64,000 nucleotides of DNA from an uncultured bacterium (GCA_902778895.1 CACYZF010000010.1:135785-199784), one strand, 5' to 3'; positions 36,445-45,807 are shown, counted from the first letter of the stretch. A program made the numbers and translations. Notes: a model not told the origin generated them from the sequence alone.

Positions 36445-36732
36445 ATGTCCGTTGAACTCGCAAAAGCCTTCTGTGTCCGCCTCATGTCCGACGATGAATT
36501 CCGCGACGCCATCGGCCGCGCCGCCTCCGCCAAGGAGATCGCCGATCTCGTCGCCGCCAACAACTACACCTTCAACAAGCACGACCTCCTGAAAGTCGTC
36601 AGCGACCTCTCCGGCAAGAAGATCGACATGGAACACCTCTCCGCCATGATCTGCGAGGTCTACGAGGAAGAGATCAAGACCGAAGGCGGCTCCGCCGACG
36701 CCGTCGCCGACTGGCTCGCCTCCCTCCAGTAA
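36445..36732 (+). CDS. Nif11-like domain small protein
   Basis: A 95-residue protein. The N-terminal 50 residues (MSVELAKAFCVRLMSDDEFR, then EIADLVAANNYTFNKHDL) match the Nif11 pattern found in nitrogen-fixation associated proteins and in leader peptides of ribosomally made natural products. The C-terminal part is acidic and contains a Gly-Gly (residues near 81-82, TEGGSADAVADWLASLQ) placed like a leader cleavage site. The short tail lacks Cys, Ser/Thr clusters or other usual modified residues, and no maturation enzyme or peptidase-ABC gene is adjacent. It may simply be a small cytosolic helical protein. A membrane protein gene follows after 24 nt. AAAGGGA lies upstream of the ATG. Confidence 0.7.
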   Translation: MSVELAKAFCVRLMSDDEFRDAIGRAASAKEIADLVAANNYTFNKHDLLKVVSDLSGKKIDMEHLSAMICEVYEEEIKTEGGSADAVADWLASLQ

Positions 36733-36756
36733 TCCGTTTTACACTTCCGGCGGACC

Positions 36757-37335
36757 ATGTCGGCGCAAACAGACGAGGATAGGTATTCCCCGTTGGACGG
36801 AACCAGCGACGTTCCGTTCGATCCTGCCGATTATGCCGGTCCGTCTGCAAAAGACAGTCCGCCCGAGGAAGAAGACAACGATTCCGCCCCGGATCCCCTG
36901 TCCGGGGACGAGGAATCCTGTACGTCCCGCCCCCGCTGGGTCCAGTTCGTCAATACGCACTGGCAGAATATTCTGGCGTGGGCTTTCTTGTGTCTCGTAG
37001 TAGGAAAAAGCGTTTCCGTCATCTGCGCCGGCTCCGGATGGGACGGCGACAACATCCCGCAGGCGATCTTGCTGGTCTATCTGCTCGCCGAACTGTTTTT
37101 CTCCGACAGCATCTGCGCGTCTCTGACCTCGTGCATCCTTCTGACGGACTTTTTTCTGGTTGAAACCTTTACATACCATACCTGGCCGTATGACAGCCTG
37201 TTCCAGATCACGGTGGCGGAGATCGGCCTGCTCGTCATCCTGCTGAAAGAACGGTATTTCCCTCTGAAGGTCGTGAACGTGCCCATCATGGGACTGCATT
37301 TCGTGTTTTTCGTGTTCAGGCTCGCCGCGCTTTGA
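36757..37335 (+). CDS. hypothetical membrane protein
   Basis: A 192-residue protein. The first 70 residues are acidic, Pro/Ser-rich and probably disordered; the rest has about five hydrophobic stretches (NILAWAFLCLVVGKSVSVI, QAILLVYLLAELFF, ASLTSCILLTDFFLV, ITVAEIGLLVILL, MGLHFVFFVFRL). No domain is recognised. The spacing of 24 nt after the Nif11-like gene and the shared promoter suggest an operon, but there is no evidence of joint function. The ATG is preceded by CGGCGGACC only, so translation may depend on the upstream gene. Confidence 0.6.
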   Translation: MSAQTDEDRYSPLDGTSDVPFDPADYAGPSAKDSPPEEEDNDSAPDPLSGDEESCTSRPRWVQFVNTHWQNILAWAFLCLVVGKSVSVICAGSGWDGDNIPQAILLVYLLAELFFSDSICASLTSCILLTDFFLVETFTYHTWPYDSLFQITVAEIGLLVILLKERYFPLKVVNVPIMGLHFVFFVFRLAAL

Positions 37336-37403
37336 CCGTCGGTATTGCCCGCCGTAATATCTTTTTTTCCTCCGGATTCTTTTCGGAAACATCCGCGCGC
37401 GTA

Positions 37404-37432
37404 TTGCAATTTCAAAGAAACTGTGCTATATT
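37404..37432 (+). promoter_or_regulatory. sigma-70 promoter of typA
   Basis: TTGCAA (37404-37409), 17-bp spacer, TATATT (37427-37432), 46 nt before the ATG. Confidence 0.75.
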
Positions 37433-37478
37433 ATAGTTTATACTTGTTTTCAAAGCTTTATCACAACCCCGAATCCCT

Positions 37479-39305
37479 ATGCAGAACATCCGAAACATCG
37501 CCATCATCGCGCACGTCGACCACGGCAAGACCACGCTCGTCGACGAGATCATCCGCCAGGCCAAGCTCTTCCGCGAAAACCAGGAAATGCACACCTGCTT
37601 CCTCGACAGCAACGAACTCGAACGCGAACGCGGCATCACGATCCTCGCGAAAAACATCAGCGTGAACTACCGCGACACCAAGATCAATATCATCGACACT
37701 CCCGGCCACAGCGATTTCGGCGGCCAGGTGGAACGCGTCCTGAACATGGCGGACGGCGTCCTGCTGCTGGTCGACAGCGCCGAGGGCCCCCTGCCCCAGA
37801 CGCGCTTCGTGCTGGACAAGGCGCTGAAGCTCAAGCTCCGCCCCGTCGTCATCATCAACAAGATCGACCGTCCCGACGCCCGTCCTCAGGAAGTCCTGAA
37901 CGCCGTCTACGACCTCTTCATCGACCTCGACGCGACCGAGGAACAGCTCGAATTCCCCGTGCTCTATGCCAGCGGACGCGACGGCTGGGCCACCACTGAC
38001 CTCGAAAAAGGCTCCCGCGACTCCATCCTCCCGCTCATGGACGCGATCATCGACCACATCCCGCCGCCGCCCATCAACGATGGCCCGGCGCAGATCCAGA
38101 TCACCACGCTCGACTACAACGACTACGTGGGCCGCATCGGCATCGGACGCGTCCACCGCGGCACGCTCTCGCTCGACAAGCCGCTCTGCCAGATCAAGCG
38201 TGACGGCCAGACCTTCCAGACCTCGATCAAGCAGCTCTTCGTGTTCGAGGGCATCTCCCGCAAGGAGGTCCGCGAGGTCCCGTGCGGCGACCTCTGCGCC
38301 CTCGTCGGCGTCGAGCACATCGACATCGGCGACACCATCGCCGACGCGACCGCGCCCGAGGCCCTGCCCCCGATCTCCATCGACGAGCCCACGCTCTCCA
38401 TGATGTTCCGCGTGAACGACTCCCCGTTCTTCGGGCAAGAAGGCAAGTTCATCAGCAGCCGTCACATCCGCGAACGCCTCCTGAAGGAAGCCGAGCGCGA
38501 CGTGGCGCTCCGCGTGGAGGAAGGCGACGGCGACAGCTTCAAGGTCAGCGGACGCGGCGTGCTCCACCTCGCGATCCTCATCGAGACCATGCGCCGCGAG
38601 GGTTACGAGCTCACGATCACCAAGCCGCACGTCATCATCAAGGAGATCGACGGCGTGAAGAACGAGCCAATCGAGGAGCTCACGGTCGACGTCGACGGCT
38701 CCGCCGCCGGAAAGGTCATCGAGATCGTCGGTCTGCGCCGTGGCGAAATGATGAAGATGGAACAGCACGGTTCGCGCCAGCTCCTCGAGTTCATGATCCC
38801 CACGCGCGGCATCATCGGCCTCCGCAGCAAGGTCATGACCGCCACCGCCGGCGAAGCCATCATCTCCCACCGCTTCGACCACTACGAGCCCATGAAGGGC
38901 GACGTACCGAGCCGCACCAACGGCGTGATGGTCAGCATGGGACGAGGCAAAGCCGAAGCCTACGCCATCGACGCCCTCCAGCTCCGCGGCACGTTCTTCA
39001 TCGACCCCGGCGTGGAGACCTACGAAGGCATGATCGTCGGCTCCCACTGCACCGACGACGACCTGGAGGTCAACCTCCAGAAGGCGAAGAAGCTCACCAA
39101 CATGCGCGCCGCCGGTTCCGACCGCAACCTCAAGATCGCGCCCGCCGCGAAGCTCTCCCTCGAGGAAGCCCTCGAATACATTGAGGACGACGAGTACGTC
39201 GAAGTGACCCCGCTCAATATCCGCCTCCGCAAGAAATACCTGACCTCGCTCGAACGCCGCCGCATCCGCGGCAGGATGCTGAAGGGCGAAGGCGCCGACG
39301 AGTAA
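37479..39305 (+). CDS. typA: ribosome-associated GTPase TypA/BipA
   Basis: A 608-residue translational GTPase that binds 70S ribosomes and helps assembly and stress growth. G1 is AHVDHGKTT, the switch region is ERERGITI, G3 is DTPGHSDF and G4 is [10 protein letters not shown], followed by the BipA-type C-terminal domain ([20 protein letters not shown] and [10 protein letters not shown]). Length is normal. ABC-F follows 57 nt later on the same strand, so two ribosome-acting NTPases sit together. Confidence 0.95.
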   Translation: MQNIRNIAIIAHVDHGKTTLVDEIIRQAKLFRENQEMHTCFLDSNELERERGITILAKNISVNYRDTKINIIDTPGHSDFGGQVERVLNMADGVLLLVDSAEGPLPQTRFVLDKALKLKLRPVVIINKIDRPDARPQEVLNAVYDLFIDLDATEEQLEFPVLYASGRDGWATTDLEKGSRDSILPLMDAIIDHIPPPPINDGPAQIQITTLDYNDYVGRIGIGRVHRGTLSLDKPLCQIKRDGQTFQTSIKQLFVFEGISRKEVREVPCGDLCALVGVEHIDIGDTIADATAPEALPPISIDEPTLSMMFRVNDSPFFGQEGKFISSRHIRERLLKEAERDVALRVEEGDGDSFKVSGRGVLHLAILIETMRREGYELTITKPHVIIKEIDGVKNEPIEELTVDVDGSAAGKVIEIVGLRRGEMMKMEQHGSRQLLEFMIPTRGIIGLRSKVMTATAGEAIISHRFDHYEPMKGDVPSRTNGVMVSMGRGKAEAYAIDALQLRGTFFIDPGVETYEGMIVGSHCTDDDLEVNLQKAKKLTNMRAAGSDRNLKIAPAAKLSLEEALEYIEDDEYVEVTPLNIRLRKKYLTSLERRRIRGRMLKGEGADE

Positions 39306-39362
39306 GCCGGAGAAGCCAGCCGGACGCGATTCCGTTTCAGCCGACACGACGAAGACAGCCCC

Positions 39363-41369
39363 ATGATCGACTTCCAGAACGTCACCAAGCTCCTGGGCGG
39401 CAAGGCCATCCTCGACAACGCCTCGTTCCGCATCAACCGCGGCGAGCGCGTCGGCATGGTCGGGCCGAACGGCACGGGCAAGACCACCGTCTTCAGCATG
39501 ATCCTCGGCGAGCTCCCGCCCGACAAAGGCGAGATCCTGATCCCGGAACGCCTCCGCATCGGCATCCTCCGCCAGCAGATCGACCTCTCCGACAAGACCG
39601 AGGACGTCCTCTCCTACGTCGCCGCCACGGGCGAACTCCCGCACATTCAGGCGCGCCTCGCGGAGGTCGAACGCGCCCTTGAGACCGATCCCGCCAACCG
39701 CCAACTCCTCGACGAGTTCGGCCACCTGCAGACCACCTACGAACACCTCGGCGGATACGATTCCGGGCACCGCGCCGAAGCCGCGCTCGCTGGGCTCGGA
39801 TTCGACGAGGAAGTCTTCCACAATCCGCTGAACTCATTTTCCGGCGGCTGGCAGATGCGCGCGTCCATGGCGCGCGTCCTGCTCTCCGAACCGGACATCC
39901 TGCTCCTCGACGAACCCTCGAACTACCTCGACATCCCCGCCGTGGAATGGCTTCAGCGCCGTCTGCGCGGCTACACCGGCACGCTCCTCCTCATCTCCCA
40001 CGACCGATTCCTGCTCAACTCCCTCACGGACGTCACGATCGAGATCAACGGCGGCAAGGCGACGCGCTATTCCGGCAACTACAGCAAGTACGTGGTCGAA
40101 CGAGAAACGCGCTCCGCACTCGCCGAGGCCGCCCGCAAGAACACCGAGAAGCGCCGCGACAAGCTGAAGGAAAACATCGAGCGGTTCCGCTACAAGGCGA
40201 GCAAGGCCGCCCAGGTCCAGATGTGGATCAAGATGCTCGACAGGATCGAGGCCGAGGAGCTGCCCGAACAGCTTCACTTCCAGGGGCGCATCCGCATCCC
40301 CGAGCCGCCCCGCTGCGGCGCCGAGGTCTGCGCCGTCGAAAACGTCTCGCATTCCTACGACGGCGCGCGCTTCGTCTTCCGCGACGTCTCGTTCACGGTC
40401 AACAACGGCGACAAGCTCGGCATCGTGGGCTACAACGGCATGGGCAAGACCACCCTGCTCCGCATCATCGCCGGCACCCTCGCCCCGACTTCCGGCCGCG
40501 CCCGCCTCGGGCACAACGTCGTGATCGGCTACCAGGCGCAGGAATTCGCCGAACTCCTCCCCGCCGAGGAGGCCGCGTACGACGTCGTGAAGCATGCCGC
40601 CCCCGGCGACACCCCTCCCTCGCGCATCCGTGAAATCCTCGGCGCGTTCGGGTTCTCCGGCGACGACGCCATGAAACAGTGCAAGGTACTGTCCGGCGGC
40701 GAGAAGATCCGCCTCTGCTTCGCGCGCATCTTCGTAAACCCGCCGAACCTGCTCATCCTCGACGAACCGACCACGCACCTCGACATCGCCGCGCGCGAGG
40801 CCCTGCAGGACGCCATCATGAACTACAAGGGCACGGTCTGCTTCGTCAGCCACGACCTCGAATTCATCCGCGGTACCGCCACCACCATCCTAGAAATGCG
40901 CCATGACCGCGTGAAACGTTTCTTCGGCAACTTCGACTACTACAAGGAAAAGCTCGCCGAGGAGGAAGCCGGATCCTCATCGAACGCAACCCAGCAGGTG
41001 AAAGTGAGTTCCGCGCAGGCCGCATCGAATTCCGGTTCCGCCGGGTCTTCTCAAGCTCAACCCCAGCCGCAGGCCGTCGGCAAGGACCGTCGCCGCGAAA
41101 AGGCCGCGAAACGCAACGCCCTGCTCCCCGAAAAACGCCGCATCGAACGCGGCCTGGCGAAGTGCGAGAAGATCATCGAGGACGCCGAAAACGAGAAGGC
41201 GGAGATCGACAAACAGCTCATGGAAGCCACCCCGCAGACCGATTTCGCCGCCCTCCAGAAACGCCGCAAGGCTCTCGACTACGACATCGCCGAGGCCACC
41301 GTCGAATGGGAACGCCTCGCCTCCGAACACGAAGAATTCATGAAGAAATACAACGACGACGCGGACTAA
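39363..41369 (+). CDS. ABC-F family ATPase, ribosome-acting type
   Basis: A 668-residue soluble protein with two ABC ATPase domains and no membrane segment. Domain 1 has GPNGTGKTT, SGGWQMRASMA and LLLDEPSNYLD. The inter-domain linker is charged and helical (about residues 240-310). Domain 2 has GYNGMGKTT, LSGGEKIRL and LILDEPTTHLD. A Ser/Gln-rich spacer (about 550-580) leads to a C-terminal coiled coil ending EEFMKKYNDDAD, as in Uup/YheS-type members. ABC-F proteins act at the ribosomal E-site or confer antibiotic protection; nothing here favours resistance. It is downstream of typA. Confidence 0.9.
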   Translation: MIDFQNVTKLLGGKAILDNASFRINRGERVGMVGPNGTGKTTVFSMILGELPPDKGEILIPERLRIGILRQQIDLSDKTEDVLSYVAATGELPHIQARLAEVERALETDPANRQLLDEFGHLQTTYEHLGGYDSGHRAEAALAGLGFDEEVFHNPLNSFSGGWQMRASMARVLLSEPDILLLDEPSNYLDIPAVEWLQRRLRGYTGTLLLISHDRFLLNSLTDVTIEINGGKATRYSGNYSKYVVERETRSALAEAARKNTEKRRDKLKENIERFRYKASKAAQVQMWIKMLDRIEAEELPEQLHFQGRIRIPEPPRCGAEVCAVENVSHSYDGARFVFRDVSFTVNNGDKLGIVGYNGMGKTTLLRIIAGTLAPTSGRARLGHNVVIGYQAQEFAELLPAEEAAYDVVKHAAPGDTPPSRIREILGAFGFSGDDAMKQCKVLSGGEKIRLCFARIFVNPPNLLILDEPTTHLDIAAREALQDAIMNYKGTVCFVSHDLEFIRGTATTILEMRHDRVKRFFGNFDYYKEKLAEEEAGSSSNATQQVKVSSAQAASNSGSAGSSQAQPQPQAVGKDRRREKAAKRNALLPEKRRIERGLAKCEKIIEDAENEKAEIDKQLMEATPQTDFAALQKRRKALDYDIAEATVEWERLASEHEEFMKKYNDDAD

Positions 41370-41435
41370 ACCGTTTTTCAGTCGCCGCCCGTCGCCACCG
41401 CTCTCTCCCAGTATCCCGCCACGCCCACACAAATC

Positions 41436-41581
41436 TCCGCCGTTCGCGCCCCGCGGTCAGTGAAACAAGCTCCTTCCCAAATCAAAAAAACTCCGCCATT
41501 CGCGCCTCCGCGGTAATAAAAACATGTCGAGCGCAAGCGAGCTTACCGAGGCGCGCAAATGCGCGCCCCCGGCGAAGCCAG
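41436..41581 (+). repeat. dispersed palindromic repeat family A, copy 4
   Basis: Two CGTTCGCGCC(C/T)CGCGG-type elements (41440 and 41498 or so), GAGCGCAAGCGAGC, then hairpin GGCGCGC-AAAT-GCGCGCC. The hairpin arms differ from copies 1 and 2 but are still perfectly complementary. It abuts the stop of the nuclease-like gene. Confidence 0.85.
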
Positions 41582-41584
41582 ATT

Positions 41585-42031
41585 CTATCTTTTGTTATGA
41601 TCTCTTAAAACAACTATCTTATCCAACCTGTTTTTGAATTTCTCGTCTTCATATTTATCCTTATGTAAGAATGCGGTTTTCTTTCCATTTTTGATATAGT
41701 TGTTTCCCCTGGCTATGACCTCATCTTTAGTGAGGACATACATCGTGGGATTACTAGATGGACTTTTTTCGTCTGGCAAAACAACTATAATCCAATAATC
41801 CCCCATGATTTTTTCTTTCTCTTTTCCGACAGAAATATGTACAGGTTTAGACAAGGTCTTGACTTGAAACCCTAAATAATCTTTCCCGTCCGGCGAATAC
41901 GCGATAATATCAATGCCTTTTGCATTCCTGGAAGTCGGCATGACATTCCATCCCAACAGCGAAAGCTGATAGCAGACATAGAACATTCCGACATTGCCGA
42001 CAATCTGTTTATCTGTTTTCTTTTCAGACAT
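41585..42031 (-). CDS. PD-(D/E)XK nuclease-like protein
   Basis: A 148-residue protein. The pattern GNVGMFYVCYQLSLLGWNV, then KGIDIIAYS and FQVKT fits the small endonuclease-like folds with an active site D...QxK: D41, Q56 and K58. The glutamate often found in the first helix is Met here, so activity is uncertain. DYWIIVVLP and TMYVLTKDEV also match that fold. It is AT-rich compared with the flanking housekeeping genes. It is the second gene of an operon with the coiled-coil membrane protein (45-bp gap) and has AGGAGGAA before the ATG. Specific function unknown; a defence or mobile-DNA role is plausible from context. Confidence 0.65.
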   Translation of the reverse strand: MSEKKTDKQIVGNVGMFYVCYQLSLLGWNVMPTSRNAKGIDIIAYSPDGKDYLGFQVKTLSKPVHISVGKEKEKIMGDYWIIVVLPDEKSPSSNPTMYVLTKDEVIARGNNYIKNGKKTAFLHKDKYEDEKFKNRLDKIVVLRDHNKR

Positions 42032-42076
42032 ATCAATTCCTCCTAAGTTGTTTTGTTTTTTATGAGGTTATTCCTC

Positions 42077-43411
42077 TCAATGTTTCAATATACATTCCTG
42101 ATCTGAATTATTTTTTTTCTCGCTTTCTTTTTTATCTACCAGATATGCAATACCAAAAACAGCAAACAAAACGCCGATCATGATAAACCCAATACCCCAC
42201 AATAACTTCTCAGCGTAAATACAACATGTCCCAACGGCAAACAAAACAGCTGTCAGACAAGCACCAATACATATCATCTTTCTCCTTTTCCTTTTTTGTT
42301 CTGCCTTTGCCCTTTCTTTTTCTTCTTCTCGTTTTCTTTGTTCCTCCTCTTCATATTCCTTTTGTTTGTTTTTTAAAACTTGAGTTGCCAGTTCAGCGTC
42401 AGGGTTATCAATATTTCCCATTAACTGAAGAGCGGTATCAAAACAATCATTGTTCTCTTGGACGTATTCGAGACAATGTTTGCAAAAGATTTTAAAAACC
42501 TCAGGAGATGGTCCAGCAGGGGTGACATTTTCCCAATCTTTATGTCTCATAGTTCTTCCGTCAAGTTTATAAAATGAGAAAAGAAGAAATTGCAGTTGGG
42601 AAACGGATTCGATTAGACCATTCCGGGTAAAATTACTCCAAAACCATTTGACATTTTCGACGGACTCCTGAAATCTTTCAATGCTCTTCTGTAAAAAAAC
42701 AGAATTCTCTATGGTTAATTCCGGCATTTCATCTGTTATTACTTTTATTTCATCAAGCAATATTTTCGCCCTATGGAAATCATCAAATGTTTGAAGAGTC
42801 TGAAGGGCATTATAAGGCTCTGCCTGTTTCTTTAAATCGCAGAATTTAAGATAAAGCATCCATTCCTTAGAATAGTCTCGCGATATAACTTTCTGCTCTT
42901 TTTCCAGAGTCTTTTTTACTTTAGTATATAGTTTCCGATATTGCAAATCTTCTATAGTATCTTGGGAAATCTTTTCAAAATCCACATTAACTTCATTGAA
43001 TAGTCGTATTTTTGCTATGACCGTTTCTTGTGTCTCCAGTTCCTCAAGTCTACACGATATGTCATACAGCTTGAATTGTTGTTGCTTCGTAAACTCTTTT
43101 GCTTCTTTTTCCTTTCTGGCCAGTTCCTTCATTTCCGCTCTGTGGCGGTCATTTGCTTCTTTTTCTGCCTTTGCCATTTCTTCCAATTTCGCTCTATGAC
43201 GATCATTCGCTTCTTTTTCCGCCTTTGCTATTTCCTTCATTTGTGCACGATGAAGGTCGTTTGCTTCCCGGTCAAGTTTCGCTTGTCTTGCCTGTTCTTT
43301 TTTTGCTTGGGCGGCTTCTTCCGCAGCTTTAGCGCTACGGGCTAAAGCGGCATTCCGATTGTGTTTCTGCATGTAGTCCACGAAATCGAATTCGTTTTTC
43401 TTTGAACTCAT
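42077..43411 (-). CDS. coiled-coil protein with 18-residue repeats and C-terminal membrane hairpin
   Basis: A 444-residue protein with no recognised family. Residues about 49-105 contain three consecutive 18-residue repeats of the form EANDRHRAKLEEMAKAEK, predicted as one long charged helix. A mostly helical middle part of about 230 residues follows. A highly charged EEEEQRKREEEKERAKAEQ stretch leads into two hydrophobic segments at about 378-425 (ACLTAVLFAVGTCCIYA and GIGFIMIGVLFAVFGIAYLV). This suggests a cytosolic helical body anchored by a membrane hairpin. GAGG lies 7 nt before the ATG. AT-rich, lysine-rich codon use marks it as foreign to the GC-rich backbone. It precedes the nuclease-like gene. 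Confidence 0.75.
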   Translation of the reverse strand: MSSKKNEFDFVDYMQKHNRNAALARSAKAAEEAAQAKKEQARQAKLDREANDLHRAQMKEIAKAEKEANDRHRAKLEEMAKAEKEANDRHRAEMKELARKEKEAKEFTKQQQFKLYDISCRLEELETQETVIAKIRLFNEVNVDFEKISQDTIEDLQYRKLYTKVKKTLEKEQKVISRDYSKEWMLYLKFCDLKKQAEPYNALQTLQTFDDFHRAKILLDEIKVITDEMPELTIENSVFLQKSIERFQESVENVKWFWSNFTRNGLIESVSQLQFLLFSFYKLDGRTMRHKDWENVTPAGPSPEVFKIFCKHCLEYVQENNDCFDTALQLMGNIDNPDAELATQVLKNKQKEYEEEEQRKREEEKERAKAEQKRKRRKMICIGACLTAVLFAVGTCCIYAEKLLWGIGFIMIGVLFAVFGIAYLVDKKESEKKNNSDQECILKH

Positions 43412-43826
43412 CTTTTACCTCGCTATGTTCTTTGTGGTAAGAAGTACGAACTTGTACACGAGGTAACAGCCAAGCAATTAGGTAAAGTCTGGTCAAAACT
43501 TGACGGCTGAACACAAAAAAAGCCGGACGCTTCCCCATGCGAGTACACGAGGGTCCGACCAAGAACCCGATCCCGAGACGACAGAGAAACGCCCAGCAGA
43601 AACGGAGATACAATGCTCCTGCTGGTATTTCGTGTTCGGGATCAAAAGATTGTTTGCAAACTTGGTCGGTTTTCGTGTACTTTTGATTGAAATACGGTTG
43701 AAATGAGCTTGAAATCAGATTCCCGTTGGTCAGGAAAGCGATTCCAAAACACAATTTACACGTTATCGGAGAAAAATCAAATTCTTTTTCTGCTTTTTTT
43801 AGTAAAATTCTCCCTTTGAGGGTAAA
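43412..43826. other. AT-rich intergenic stretch of the island, no supported gene
   Basis: No frame here has both a ribosome site and a recognisable product. On the plus strand the frame ending at the TGA 43508-43510 reads GKKYELVHEVTAKQLGKVWS followed by KLDG, which looks protein-like but has no start; it may be a remnant. The rest holds no clear structure. Confidence 0.4.
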
Positions 43827-43935
43827 ATGAAGGACGCGTTCGCGTCCCGCTTCGCTGGGGGCGGCTACGCCGCCTCGGTAGCCTCGCTCACGCTCGGCGA
43901 CAGGTTCAATTTACCGCGAGACGCGTGCGGCATAC
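43827..43935 (-). repeat. dispersed palindromic repeat family A, copy 5
   Basis: Hairpin GGACGC-GTTC-GCGTCC, CGCTTCGCTGGG, hairpin GGCGGC-TAC-GCCGCC, CTCGCTCACGCTCGGCGAC, then TTTACCGCGAGACGCGTGCGG. Inverted relative to copy 1. Confidence 0.85.
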
Positions 43936-44020
43936 GCTTTTTGGGCACAGAGAAACACAAAACCATATTGCAACTACTTTCAATTAAGTTTCAACATCAA
44001 GAACGGGCTGTGTAATCAGG

Positions 44021-44235
44021 AGGACGCTTCGCTGGGGGCGGCTATGCCGCCTCGGTGGCTTCGCTCACGCTCGGCGACAGGTTCAATTTACCGCGAGACG
44101 CGTGCGGCAAAGTTATCAGGATGAGGGTGGGGATGCCATCTTTCTTTACCGCGAGACGCGAACGGCAGAGTTTTTTTGGATAAGGCAAGGGGAACCTTCT
44201 CTTCTTTACCGCGAGGCGCGAACGACATTCGTTTT
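44021..44235 (-). repeat. dispersed palindromic repeat family A, copy 6 plus two solo end elements
   Basis: 44021-44112 nearly repeats copy 5 but with loop TAT in GGCGGC-TAT-GCCGCC and without the first hairpin's left arm. Two further TTTACCGCGAGACGCGAACG-type end elements stand alone near 44144-44168 and 44203-44230, each followed by a T-rich run. No gene lies in 43936-44475. Confidence 0.8.
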
Positions 44236-44394
44236 TGTATTTTGCAGATCATCGAATCAGCAAAAACCTAACGTTAGCTTTTTCCTATATTGATTAGCAG
44301 ACTGAGGGCGGTGTCCTGCGTTCGTGACCAACGGCGTCAGTCAGCAAGGTCTAGATTTTATTTGAAAAGGGGGATGTTTTTTCCGGTTATGGAT

Positions 44395-44422
44395 TTGAAT
44401 TTCGGGTTCGGTGTGCTATTGT
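44395..44422 (+). promoter_or_regulatory. sigma-70 promoter of the DUF362 gene
   Basis: TTGAAT (44395-44400), 16-bp spacer, TATTGT (44417-44422), about 53 nt before the ATG. Confidence 0.65.
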
Positions 44423-44475
44423 AAACGTATCCCTTCCTATCCTCTTCCACTCCAGGCACGATTAAGGAGTCCAGC

Positions 44476-45591
44476 ATGCCCGAGAAAATCTATTTCTGCA
44501 ACTTCCGCACGAAAATGTACGGCGCGCCCCTGCCCGACAAACTCCACAACCTCATGGCGAAGGCCGGATTCGAGACGCTCGACCTGCGCGACAAGTTCGT
44601 CGCGATCAAAATGCACTTCGGCGAGCTCGGCAACCTGGCGTTCCTGCGCCCGAACTACGCGAAGGTCGTGGCCGATTTCGTGAAGCAGCGCGGCGGAAAA
44701 CCGTTCCTGACCGATTGCAACACGCTGTACCCGGGCTACCGCAAGAACGCGCTGGAGCACCTCGAAACCGCCGACCTCAACGGATTCGGCCCGCTCACCA
44801 CGGGCTGCCACGTGATCATCGGCGACGGGCTGAAGGGCAACGACGAGGTCGAACTCCCCGTCCCGAACGGCGTCCACTTCAAGACAGCGAAGATCGGCCG
44901 CGCCATCTCCGACGCGGACGTGATCATCACGCTGAACCATTTCAAGGGCCACGAGCTGACCGGCATGGGTGGCGCGATCAAGAACCTCGCCATGGGCTGC
45001 GCCTCGCGCGCGGGCAAAATGGCGATGCACAGCGACGGCAAGGCGGAACTCGACCAAGACCTCTGCATCGGCTGCAAAATGTGCTTCAGGCAGTGCGCGA
45101 ACAATGCCCTGCACTTCGACGCCGCCAGCAAGAAGATGTCGCTCGACCGCGAAGCCTGCGCCGGATGCGGCCGCTGCCTGAGCGTGTGCCCCGTCGACGC
45201 CATCCACGCATCGATGGCGAAGGCCACCGAGCCCCTCGACGAGAAAATGGCCGAATACGCCGCCGCCGTCGTGAACGGCAAACCGAGCTTCCACATCAGC
45301 CTCATCTGCGACGTCTCGCCGAACTGCGACTGCCATTCGGAAAACGACGCACCCATCATCCCGGACATCGGCATGCTCGCCGGATTCGACCCCGTCGCGC
45401 TCGACGTGGCGTGCTGCGACCTCTGCAACAAGATGCCGCGCATACAGGGCTCCTGGATGGACGAGTGCGAGCACGGAAACGACGTCTTCAACGACGCGCA
45501 CGACAATACCCGCTGGCGCGTCACCGTGGACCACGCCGTGAAGATCGGATTCGGCACCGACCAGTACGAGCTGATCGACCTCGACAAGTAA
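44476..45591 (+). CDS. DUF362 protein with two 4Fe-4S clusters
   Basis: A 371-residue protein. A DUF362 domain (KIYFCNFRTKMYG, IKMHFGELGN, DADVIITLNHFKGHELTGMG) is split by a ferredoxin insert with two clusters: CIGCKMCFRQC from residue 197 and CAGCGRCLSVCP from residue 228. The DUF362 fold then resumes (DIGMLAGFDPVALDVACCDL). Such proteins are common in anaerobes and are thought to take part in electron transfer or metal-centre assembly, without a defined reaction. AAGGAG lies 8 nt before the ATG. It is GC-rich like the backbone and has its own promoter and terminator, so it appears native although it sits between AT-rich accessory genes. Confidence 0.88.
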   Translation: MPEKIYFCNFRTKMYGAPLPDKLHNLMAKAGFETLDLRDKFVAIKMHFGELGNLAFLRPNYAKVVADFVKQRGGKPFLTDCNTLYPGYRKNALEHLETADLNGFGPLTTGCHVIIGDGLKGNDEVELPVPNGVHFKTAKIGRAISDADVIITLNHFKGHELTGMGGAIKNLAMGCASRAGKMAMHSDGKAELDQDLCIGCKMCFRQCANNALHFDAASKKMSLDREACAGCGRCLSVCPVDAIHASMAKATEPLDEKMAEYAAAVVNGKPSFHISLICDVSPNCDCHSENDAPIIPDIGMLAGFDPVALDVACCDLCNKMPRIQGSWMDECEHGNDVFNDAHDNTRWRVTVDHAVKIGFGTDQYELIDLDK

Positions 45592-45616
45592 TACTGGCTT
45601 TTTCCTCAAGAATTAC

Positions 45617-45658
45617 CCCGCCCGGTGTTTTTTCTGCTCCGTGCGGGCTTTTTTTTTG
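45617..45658 (+). terminator. rho-independent terminator of the DUF362 gene
   Basis: CCCGC-C-CGG (45617-45625) pairs with CCG-T-GCGGG (45639-45647), with one mismatch, followed by a run of about ten T. Confidence 0.85.
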
Positions 45659-45778
45659 CTCAAGAACATATTCTTTCCAAGATATGGCGAGGAGTTTTTG
45701 AACTCCAATACGCACAAAGCATACAGACAAATGTCAGTTGAAAGCCGTTTTTTCTTCCTCTTTTTTTTCTTTTGAAGA

Positions 45779-45807
45779 TTGACTGTTTGCATGACACGCG
45801 ATATAAT
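45779..45807 (+). promoter_or_regulatory. sigma-70 promoter of the DUF2971 gene
   Basis: TTGACT (45779-45784), 17-bp spacer, TATAAT (45802-45807), 53 nt before the ATG. Confidence 0.8.

Noticed and set aside
37461..39821. A 786-codon minus-strand frame opposite typA and ABC-F
   Set aside because: Antisense to two conserved NTPase genes; no motif of its own.
43436..43510. Protein-like fragment ending KVWSKLDG before a TGA
   Set aside because: About 25 residues without a start or recognisable family; kept only as a possible remnant in the gap description.
43335..43754. 139-codon minus-strand frame overlapping the coiled-coil gene start
   Set aside because: No ribosome site, no homologous motif, and it overlaps a gene with a better start signal.
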